From CAJWGI01 sp036011785 (lineage in GTDB: Bacteria > Chloroflexota > Anaerolineae > Anaerolineales > UBA11657): DNA of 11,270 nucleotides. The position numbers and the translations under genes were made by a program. Under the pieces are notes generated by a model that searched no databases, was not told where the DNA came from, and worked only from the letters and a program-made list of their open reading frames with translations. The stretch spans positions 1 through 11,270 of the forward strand of contig DASCOB010000100.1 in the NCBI GenBank assembly GCA_036011785.1, given 5' to 3'. Each line of letters starts with the position of its first letter. Positions within the stretch are counted from its first letter, which is position 1. Of the stretch, positions 5,301 through 11,270 are shown one piece after another.

Positions 5301-8300
5301 ATGGCGTTTCAACCGGTCAATTCCAAATTTGATATTCAAGAACTCGAACTAGGCGTTCTTAAGTTATGGCAGCAGCACGATATTTTCACGCGTTCGATGG
5401 AAGCACGCAGGGACGGGCCGACTTACGTATTCTACGAAGGGCCTCCCACCGCCAACGGGAAGCCGGGCAGCCATCATGTACTTTCGCGCGTGTTCAAGGA
5501 CATCTTTCCGCGCTATCGTGCTATGCGCGGCAACTATGTGCTGCGGCGCGGCGGTTGGGACACGCACGGGCTGCCGGTCGAAATCGAAGTCGAAAAGCAA
5601 CTCGGACTGAGCGGAAAAGAGGAGATTGAAGCCTACGGCATCGGCGAATTCAACGCGCGCTGCCGCCAATCGGCCTTTGATTATATTCAGGAATGGGAAA
5701 AACTGACTGATCGCATTGGCTTCTGGGTCGATCTCGAAACGGCTTATGTCACATTTGAAAACGATTACATTGAATCAGTATGGTGGATTTTGAAACAACT
5801 GTGGGAAAAAGACTTGATCTATCGTGGTTTTAAAGTGGTGCCCTACTGCGCGCGCTGCGGCACGCCGCTTTCTGACCATGAAGTTTCATTGGGCTATCAA
5901 GAAAATACACCTGATCCTTCGGTGTTTGTGCGCTTCCCGCTGCAGGATGACCCCAATATTGCGCTGCTGATCTGGACGACCACCCCGTGGACGCTGCCCG
6001 GCAACGTGGGCGCAGCCGTGCATGGGGATGTGGTTTACGCCACCGTACAGCTCGAAAACGGCGAACAGCTGATTCTCGCCAAAGAATTGCTGCGGAAAGT
6101 GTTGGGCGATGAAAGCAAATACACGATCCTCGCTGAGCAGCGCGGCGCCGAATTGGAAGGGCTGCGCTATCAACCGCCGTACAATTTTCTGCCCTTTGAA
6201 GAAGCGGCGCATTATGTGGTGCTGGCGGATTTTGTCACCACCGCTGAGGGCACTGGCGTGGTGCACATGGCAGCCGCTTTTGGGGCGGACGACATGGAAA
6301 TGGCACGGGAGCATAATTTCCCGGTGTTGATGACGATGGATGAGCGCGGCTGTTTTGTGGAGGGGGTCACTCCGTGGGCCGGCATGTGGGTCAAGGACGC
6401 CGACCCGCTAATCACCGAGGAACTGCGCGAGCGCGGCTTGTTGCTCAAATCGGGCACTTATCTGCACACATATCCATTCTGCTGGCGTTGTAACACCGCG
6501 CTGCTTTATTACGCGCGCAGCACTTGGTACATCGCCACAACGAAACACAAGCAGCAATTGGTGCAGTTGAACCAGACCATCAACTGGTATCCGGGTCACA
6601 TTCGTGACGGGCGCTTCGGCAACTGGCTGGAAAACAACGTCGATTGGGCGCTGGGGCGCGAGCGCTTCTGGGGTACGCCGCTGCCGATCTGGATTGACGA
6701 AGATGGGGAGACGCTGCTGGTGGGTTCGCTGGCCGAACTCTCCAAACTGGCAGCCCGCGACCTTTCCGGTCTCGATTTGCACCGTCCCTACGTGGACGAG
6801 ATCACGTTTCCTAATCCCACAACCGGCAAGCTCATGCGCCGCATACCCGAAGTGATCGATTGTTGGTTTGATTCGGGTGCGATGCCGGTAGCGCAATGGC
6901 ATCATCCGTTTGAAAACCACGCCGAGTTCAAGGAGCAGTTTCCCGCTGATTACATCTGCGAGGCGGTGGACCAGACGCGCGGCTGGTTTTACTCGCTGCA
7001 CGCCATCGCCACCATGCTGTTCGATAGCGTGGCCTTTAAGAATGTAGCCTGTCTGGGACTGATTATGGATGGCGAAGGGCAGAAGATGTCCAAGTCGAGG
7101 GGTAACACCGTCAACCCATGGGATGTGCTGGACAAGCACGGCGCGGATGCCTTCCGCTGGTATCTGTACACTGCGAGCCCGGCTGGACAGGAGCGGCGCT
7201 TTTCGGTGGATCTGGTGGGCGCGGTGGTGCGTAATTTCACGCTGACGCTGTGGAACACCTATGCGTTTTTTGTGACTTACGCCAATCTGGATGGGTGGTT
7301 GCCGGGCGGCGGCGCGCCGCTCCTACGGTCGGATTTGGACAAATGGATTTTATCTGAATTGCACGCGCTCACTCGCGATGTATCTCACGCGTTGGAGAAT
7401 TACGATGCCACCGGTGCAACGCGCCCGATTGAGGGTTTTATCGATTTGCTTTCCAATTGGTATGTGCGCCTTTCACGGCGGCGGTTCTGGAAATCGGAGG
7501 ACGACGGTGACAAGCAAGCTGCATATGCCACGCTGTACGAATGTCTGCTGACGGCGAGTGAATTGCTGGCGCCTTCCATGCCCTTTATCGCCGATGCGCT
7601 TTACCGCAATATGGCTCTTAGCGCTGACCCTGCTGCGCCCGAATCCGTGCATCTGGCGGACTGGCCTGAGTTTGACGCTGACGTCATCGATGAAACATTG
7701 AACCATGAAATGCGTCTGGTGAAAAAACTGGTCTCGCTGGGGCACAACGGCCGCCAGCGCGCTCGTTTGAAGGTGCGCCAGCCGCTGGCAGAGGCGGCTT
7801 TTTGGGCGGGCAGCCAAGCTGAGGTCGAGTTGATTGCGCGCTATGCGGATTTGATCGCGGAGGAGTTGAACGTCAAAAAAGTGCGCTCGCTGGACTCGGT
7901 GACTGAGGCGATTGCTTATTCTTTGCACCCGCTCCCAAAACAGCTGGGGCAACAATATGGCAAACGCTTCCCGGAGATTCGGCAGGCTTTGCTGGCATTG
8001 CCGCCGACGGAAACCGCGCGCGCGCTTCTGGCCGGGGAAGCGGTGACGGTGCAGCTGGAAGCGGAAGCGGTCGAGGTTATGCCGGACGAAGTGGAGGTGC
8101 GCCTGACCGCGAAAGAAGGGTTCGCGGTGGCCGAAGAGAGCGGGCTAGTGGCGGCGCTGGTGACCGAACTGACGCCGGAACTGCTGCGCGAGGGGCTAGC
8201 GCGCGAGGTGGTGCGCCGCGTGCAGGATTTACGCAAATCGAGTGGCTTCGAGATTTCTGACCGCATCCACATCACGTATACTGCTTCGGGGCAACTGGCG

Positions 8301-8438
8301 CAGGCGATCGAAGAACAACGCGCGTACATCATGGGCGAGGTGTTGGCATCATCGTTGACGGCGGCAGAAAAAATTGATGGCGCGACGCTCGACGTGGAAG
8401 GGGAGAAACTATCGCTGCGGCTGGAGCGAGTGACGTGA
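5301..8438 (+). CDS. ileS: Isoleucyl-tRNA synthetase, type 2 (IleRS2-like), with GSHH signature
   Basis: This class I synthetase of 1045 residues charges tRNA-Ile, and its length fits the type 2 group (about 1030-1050). After YEGPPTANGKP the class I signature, usually HxGH, reads GSHH (56-59). The second signature KMSKS is intact (595-599). The CP1 editing domain has WTTTPWT (225-231) and GTGVVH with His322, followed by Asp330-Asp331, so hydrolysis of Val-tRNA-Ile should be retained. Pro is replaced by Ala325 in the usual HxAP run. Cys pairs at 183/186 and 394/397 look like a metal-binding site. An anticodon-binding region and the long C-terminal region of the type follow from about residue 650. 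The ATG at 5301 follows the alaX stop by 3 nt and has only a weak GGTGA ribosome site, suggesting translational coupling. The T-box upstream senses the matching tRNA. The next gene starts inside its stop codon (GTGA). Confidence 0.97.
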   Translation: MAFQPVNSKFDIQELELGVLKLWQQHDIFTRSMEARRDGPTYVFYEGPPTANGKPGSHHVLSRVFKDIFPRYRAMRGNYVLRRGGWDTHGLPVEIEVEKQLGLSGKEEIEAYGIGEFNARCRQSAFDYIQEWEKLTDRIGFWVDLETAYVTFENDYIESVWWILKQLWEKDLIYRGFKVVPYCARCGTPLSDHEVSLGYQENTPDPSVFVRFPLQDDPNIALLIWTTTPWTLPGNVGAAVHGDVVYATVQLENGEQLILAKELLRKVLGDESKYTILAEQRGAELEGLRYQPPYNFLPFEEAAHYVVLADFVTTAEGTGVVHMAAAFGADDMEMAREHNFPVLMTMDERGCFVEGVTPWAGMWVKDADPLITEELRERGLLLKSGTYLHTYPFCWRCNTALLYYARSTWYIATTKHKQQLVQLNQTINWYPGHIRDGRFGNWLENNVDWALGRERFWGTPLPIWIDEDGETLLVGSLAELSKLAARDLSGLDLHRPYVDEITFPNPTTGKLMRRIPEVIDCWFDSGAMPVAQWHHPFENHAEFKEQFPADYICEAVDQTRGWFYSLHAIATMLFDSVAFKNVACLGLIMDGEGQKMSKSRGNTVNPWDVLDKHGADAFRWYLYTASPAGQERRFSVDLVGAVVRNFTLTLWNTYAFFVTYANLDGWLPGGGAPLLRSDLDKWILSELHALTRDVSHALENYDATGATRPIEGFIDLLSNWYVRLSRRRFWKSEDDGDKQAAYATLYECLLTASELLAPSMPFIADALYRNMALSADPAAPESVHLADWPEFDADVIDETLNHEMRLVKKLVSLGHNGRQRARLKVRQPLAEAAFWAGSQAEVELIARYADLIAEELNVKKVRSLDSVTEAIAYSLHPLPKQLGQQYGKRFPEIRQALLALPPTETARALLAGEAVTVQLEAEAVEVMPDEVEVRLTAKEGFAVAEESGLVAALVTELTPELLREGLAREVVRRVQDLRKSSGFEISDRIHITYTASGQLAQAIEEQRAYIMGEVLASSLTAAEKIDGATLDVEGEKLSLRLERVT

Positions 8439-8644
8439 AGCGGGAACTGGTGCTGTTTCCGGCCGCAGTGAGAGTCGGCCTGCTGGGCATGACGCTCGGC
8501 GCACTGCTGGGCGAGATGCTGCGCAAGAAGGCACGCACTGTCGCCCTCGGGTGTTTTCTCGGGCTGCTGCTGGCAGTGATGCAAACGGATGCGCGCCGGC
8601 ACGGCGGGAGGGTCTGGGATGGCGATGCAGGCAGACTCTCGTAA
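8435..8644 (+). CDS. Hypothetical small membrane protein
   Basis: I do not recognise this 69-residue product. Its GTG start overlaps the ileS stop as GTGA, and GGAG (8422-8425) lies about nine bases upstream. Two hydrophobic segments are visible, at about 9-28 (PAAVRVGLLGMTLGALLG) and 37-49 (ALGCFLGLLLAVM), separated by a basic turn (MLRKKAR). A polar C-terminal tail follows. Its end runs 26 nt into lspA in another frame. The overlap, ribosome site and membrane character support a real gene that keeps translation flowing from ileS into lspA; without it the gap would be 180 nt in a run that is otherwise tightly packed. It could still be chance, because the frame is short and no family is apparent. 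Confidence 0.5.
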   Translation: MKRELVLFPAAVRVGLLGMTLGALLGEMLRKKARTVALGCFLGLLLAVMQTDARRHGGRVWDGDAGRLS

Positions 8645-9155
8645 AGCAGCGCCGTTGCGTGCCCAACTACTTCTTTTTGTGGTGGCTGCGCTGGCGATTG
8701 CCCTCGACCAGTACACCAAGGCGCTGGTGCGCGCCGGCATGGTCGTGGGCGAAACCATCGTTGTGCATCCTGCGCTGCGTAATATTTTCGATCTGACGTA
8801 CACCACCAATACCGGCGCGGCCTTCGGGATGTTCAAGAGCGGTGGCTCGTTCTTTACCGTGCTCGCCGCCGTGGTGGTCGGCGTCATCATATATTACAAC
8901 CGCGAGCTGCCTGCTCAGCAGCGCTGGTTGCGCGTGGCTCTGGGTTTGCAGATGGGAGGCGCGATCGGAAACAACCTGATTGACCGACCGCTGCGCGGCT
9001 CGGTGGTTGATTTTCTGCACGTGCACTACTGGCCAGTTTTTAATGTGGCCGATTCGTGCATCACTGTCGGCGTAGTGATAATGGGCTTCTTGATGATTCA
9101 AGAAGGGCGCAAGGTAAAAAAGGCCGAACAATTCGAAGTTGAAGGGCAGACGTGA
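8619..9155 (+). CDS. lspA: Signal peptidase II (prolipoprotein signal peptidase)
   Basis: LspA is an inner-membrane aspartyl protease that cuts the signal peptide from diacylglyceryl-modified prolipoproteins. This copy has 178 residues, a usual length. The conserved blocks are present in order: LDQYTK (29-34), NTGAAFG (64-70), GGAIGNNLIDR with catalytic Asp122, VVDFL (129-133), and FNVADS with catalytic Asp145. Four hydrophobic segments fit the family topology, at about 14-30, 78-93, 104-121 and 143-161. I chose the ATG at 8619 because GGGAGGG (8606-8612) lies six bases upstream; a start at 8589 would add ten residues without a ribosome site. It overlaps the preceding small ORF, and its stop overlaps the start of rluD (GTGA). 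The lspA-rluD order is common in bacteria. The lipobox substrates and Lgt are not in this window. Confidence 0.96.
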   Translation: MAMQADSRKAAPLRAQLLLFVVAALAIALDQYTKALVRAGMVVGETIVVHPALRNIFDLTYTTNTGAAFGMFKSGGSFFTVLAAVVVGVIIYYNRELPAQQRWLRVALGLQMGGAIGNNLIDRPLRGSVVDFLHVHYWPVFNVADSCITVGVVIMGFLMIQEGRKVKKAEQFEVEGQT

Positions 9156-10087
9156 ACGCGTTGCGTAGTTTTCGCTTTCAAGAATCAGAGCGCGGCGAAC
9201 GGCTAGATGTTGCCCTGGTGGGGCGGTTGCCCATTTTTTCACGCGCACAAATCCGGCGGCTGGTGGCGCAGGGCAGCGTTACGCTTAATGGCGTTGTGCC
9301 GCGCAAGGCTGGCCTCACGCTGCGTGGCAATGAAAAAGTGACGGTGCGCGTACCGCCGCCTGCGCCTGCGGCGGAAAAAGCCGAGCCTATTCCACTGGAC
9401 ATCGTCTACGAAGATGACGACCTGATGGTAATCGATAAGCCGCCCGGAATGGTGGTGCATCCGGCAGCCGGGCACCGGAGCGGTACACTGGTCAACGCGG
9501 TGCTGGCGCATGCGCCGGGTATGGCCGGGGTGGGCGGGGAGCGCCGCCCGGGGATTGTACACCGGCTAGACAAGGATACTTCAGGGCTGATTGTGGTGGC
9601 AAAGAACGACACAACTCACCGTTTGCTGCAGGCGCAGTTTAAGCAGCGCACGGTGGAAAAGCGCTATCTCGCGCTTGTGTGTGGCGCGCCGCCGTCGCCA
9701 ACCGGGAGAGTGGAGGCCGCAATCGGGCGAGACCGCAAACATCGCAAACGCATGGCCGTGTTTCCGTCCGATAGCGGCAAAGGGCGCGCGGCTACAAGCA
9801 CCTACCGCACGATGCAGTCTTTTCGAGGGTATACGCTGGTGGAAGTCAGGCCGCTGACCGGCCGGACGCATCAGGTGCGCGTACACATGGCTTTTCTGGG
9901 CTGCCCGCTGGCGGGCGATGCGCTTTACGGTGGCCGTCGGTCAGGGCGAGCGCTCGCCGGTCTCGGACGTCAGTTCCTGCATGCGGCCGGACTGAAACTG
10001 GCGTTGCCCGGCGGCGCGGTGCGGGAGTTCGGCAGCCCGTTGCCGGCCGATCTTGAGCGCGCGATTGCGCAGCTGCGCGCCGATTAA
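9152..10087 (+). CDS. Large-subunit pseudouridine synthase, RluA/RluD family
   Basis: This 311-residue enzyme converts specific uridines in RNA, usually 23S rRNA, to pseudouridine. An N-terminal S4 RNA-binding domain lies at about 17-66 (RLDVALVGRLPIFSRAQIRR, then VTLNG). A Pro/Ala linker follows (69-80), then the catalytic domain with DDDLMVIDKPPGMVVHP. The active-site motif HRLDKDTSG (137-145) has catalytic Asp140. The late motif GRTHQVRVHMAFLGCP and GDALYGG are intact. The S4 domain, length and place after lspA point to the RluD/YlyB type, but RluC or another member cannot be excluded, so I give no symbol. The GTG start overlaps the lspA stop as GTGA, a clear case for coupled translation. 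Confidence 0.94.
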   Translation: MNALRSFRFQESERGERLDVALVGRLPIFSRAQIRRLVAQGSVTLNGVVPRKAGLTLRGNEKVTVRVPPPAPAAEKAEPIPLDIVYEDDDLMVIDKPPGMVVHPAAGHRSGTLVNAVLAHAPGMAGVGGERRPGIVHRLDKDTSGLIVVAKNDTTHRLLQAQFKQRTVEKRYLALVCGAPPSPTGRVEAAIGRDRKHRKRMAVFPSDSGKGRAATSTYRTMQSFRGYTLVEVRPLTGRTHQVRVHMAFLGCPLAGDALYGGRRSGRALAGLGRQFLHAAGLKLALPGGAVREFGSPLPADLERAIAQLRAD

Positions 10088-10099
10088 TAGGGATGGACT

Positions 10100-11146
10100 A
10101 TGGAAAGTATTGATCTGCGCTCGGACACGGTGACGCACCCGACAGCGGCCATGCGCGAGGCCATGGCGAGCGCACAGGTTGGGGATGATGTTTACGGGGA
10201 GGACCCGACCGTCAACCGACTGCAGGAGCTGGCAAGCGAGCTGACCGGTAAGCAGGCTGGGCTTTTTGTGTCCTCCGGCACGATGGGGAATGTGGCTGCC
10301 CTCTTGGCGCACACGCGCCGCGGTGACGAAGTAATCTGTGGGCTGCAGTCACACATGTATCGCAATGAGCAGGGCGCTATGGCGGCGCTGGCGGGCGCGC
10401 AGGCGCGGCCGGTGCAGGAGCAGCCGGATGGCACATTGGCTCTGGATGATGTTGAAGCTGCTATCCAGACAAGCGATGACCACCATCCCATCACGCGGCT
10501 GGTGACGATTGAAAACACACACAACCTTTGCGGGGCGGTTCCCTTGACGGCTGCTTACACGCAGGCGGTGGGTGCACTCGCGCAGCGACACGGCCTGAGA
10601 TTGCATCTGGATGGCGCGCGGCTGTTCAATGCCGCCGTAGCGCAGGATATCTCGGCAGCCGACCTGTCCGCGCCGGCTGATTCAGTTTCAATATGTCTAT
10701 CGAAGGGACTGAGCGCGCCGGTCGGTTCGGTGCTTTGTGGCAGCGCCGATTTTATTCGCGCTTCGCGGCGGGCACGCAAGGTTCTGGGCGGCGGAATGCG
10801 TCAGGCGGGCGTGTTGGCGGCGGCCGGGATTCTTGCGCTGACTGTCATGGTGGAGCGGTTGGGTGATGACCATGAGAACGCGAAGGCGCTGGCGCGCGAG
10901 CTGGCTGCGGTGTCAGGAGTGGTGCTTGATAATAATGCAGCAGCCACCAACATGGTTTATTTTCATCTGGATGAGGACGTGCCGCGCGATGCCTCCGAAG
11001 TGAGCGTTGCTCTAAAGGAAAACGGGGTGCTGCTGGATGCGTTTGGTTCTCGCGGCTTTCGCGCAGTCACGCATCATGGCGTGTCGAGGGAAATGGTGGA
11101 GCACGCGGTGGCCGTGTTAAATGACGTGCTGGAAACGCGGCGATAG
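10100..11146 (+). CDS. ltaE: Low-specificity L-threonine aldolase (PLP enzyme)
   Basis: This 348-residue cytoplasmic enzyme of fold type I should split L-threonine and L-allo-threonine into glycine and acetaldehyde. The N-terminus IDLRSDTVTHPTAAMREAM and the GDDVYGEDPTVNRLQ block are hallmarks of the family. SGTMGNVAALLAH (59-71) should hold the phosphate-binding turn. The His in SHMYRNEQG (His85) and Asp171 in HLDGARLFNAA match the conserved base and the pyridine-nitrogen Asp. The PLP lysine is Lys202 in CLSKGLSAPVGSVL. The length equals the family norm. GGGA (10090-10093) lies six bases before the ATG, and the gap from rluD is only 12 nt, so it probably shares that transcript. No intrinsic terminator with a T-run is visible after it; the tRNA-Asp promoter follows within 11 nt of the stop. 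Confidence 0.95.
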   Translation: MESIDLRSDTVTHPTAAMREAMASAQVGDDVYGEDPTVNRLQELASELTGKQAGLFVSSGTMGNVAALLAHTRRGDEVICGLQSHMYRNEQGAMAALAGAQARPVQEQPDGTLALDDVEAAIQTSDDHHPITRLVTIENTHNLCGAVPLTAAYTQAVGALAQRHGLRLHLDGARLFNAAVAQDISAADLSAPADSVSICLSKGLSAPVGSVLCGSADFIRASRRARKVLGGGMRQAGVLAAAGILALTVMVERLGDDHENAKALARELAAVSGVVLDNNAAATNMVYFHLDEDVPRDASEVSVALKENGVLLDAFGSRGFRAVTHHGVSREMVEHAVAVLNDVLETRR

Positions 11147-11156
11147 TCGGTTGAGC

Positions 11157-11186
11157 TTGACGCTCACTTCGGGGCGGTGGTATACT
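11157..11186 (+). promoter_or_regulatory. Promoter of tRNA-Asp with GC-rich discriminator
   Basis: TTGACG (11157-11162), an 18-bp spacer and TATACT (11181-11186) lie just before the tRNA. The bases between the -10 box and the tRNA are GCCCCGCG, a GC-rich discriminator like those of stable-RNA promoters under growth-rate or ppGpp control. The transcript would begin only a few bases before the mature 5' end at 11197. GGGGCGGT (11171-11178) and ACTGCCCC (11184-11191) form an inverted repeat that covers the -10 box. Confidence 0.75.
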
Positions 11187-11196
11187 GCCCCGCGTT

Positions 11197-11269
11197 GGTC
11201 CCGTGGTGTAGCGGTTAACATGCTGCCCTGTCAAGGCAGAGATCGCGGGTTCGAATCCCGTCGGGACCG
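11197..11269 (+). tRNA. tRNA-Asp(GTC)
   Basis: A full 73-nt cloverleaf is readable. Acceptor GGTCCCG (11197-11203) pairs with CGGGACC (11262-11268). The anticodon stem is CTGCC/GGCAG (11223-11227 and 11235-11239) with loop CTGTCAA, giving anticodon GTC at 11230-11232. The T arm is GCGGG-TTCGAAT-CCCGT, with one G-T pair. The discriminator G at 11269 is the identity base of tRNA-Asp. Only one base follows before the window ends, so it cannot be seen whether CCA is encoded. Confidence 0.97.
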
Positions 11270-11270
11270 C

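Noticed and set aside
6408..7139. 243-codon open frame on the minus strand within ileS
   Set aside because: It lies wholly opposite conserved IleRS motifs, with no domain or start signal of its own.
7916..8890. 324-codon open frame on the minus strand across ileS and lspA
   Set aside because: Its product is a Ser/Thr/Ala/Arg-rich low-complexity run typical of antisense shadow, and it spans several real genes.
1..11270. Mobile element, phage, CRISPR or defence system
   Set aside because: No transposase, integrase, repeat array or defence domain was found, and the genes are housekeeping in character.

Overview
The window is an ordinary chromosomal stretch, about 58-60% GC by eye, with every convincing gene on the + strand. 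It looks like a free-living bacterium, and my best guess is Chloroflexota (Anaerolineae-like). The reasons are a long IleRS of the type 2 class, a transcription-terminating T-box in front of ileS, a stand-alone AlaX protein, and a GC-rich genome with good sigma-70-like promoters. The phylum is inference from protein character only. I see no transposase, phage gene, CRISPR array or attachment site.

Layout. (1) 1-1061: the 3' end of an amino-acid ABC transporter operon (permease C-terminus, then its ATPase). (2) 1081-2971: a strong promoter, a leader with a hairpin and an intrinsic terminator, then aspS. (3) 2972-3336: a gene-free gap with a promoter, about 200-240 nt of foldable sequence and an intrinsic terminator. 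I read this as a candidate small structured RNA that I cannot assign to a family. (4) 3337-4221: an MBL-fold hydrolase with its own promoter. (5) 4230-4558: a promoter followed by a T-box riboswitch ending in a terminator. (6) 4581-11146: a tightly packed run alaX - ileS - small membrane ORF - lspA - rluD - low-specificity threonine aldolase. Its junctions are GTGA overlaps or gaps of 3-12 nt, so it could be one transcription unit under the T-box. (7) 11157-11269: a promoter and tRNA-Asp(GTC).

How the parts fit. Most genes serve translation or its quality control: AspRS, IleRS, AlaX, RluD and tRNA-Asp. LspA matures lipoproteins. The T-box would let uncharged tRNA (predicted tRNA-Ile, specifier AUC) allow transcription into alaX-ileS. 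AspRS carries His31, the residue linked to non-discriminating enzymes that charge both tRNA-Asp and tRNA-Asn. IleRS carries a rearranged class I signature (GSHH in place of HxGH), a form linked in the literature to very high mupirocin resistance.

The points most worth a second look are the unassigned RNA at 3039-3275, the GSHH IleRS, AlaX (with Asp in place of a zinc-ligand Cys) placed under an isoleucine-type T-box, and the attenuator-like leader of aspS.
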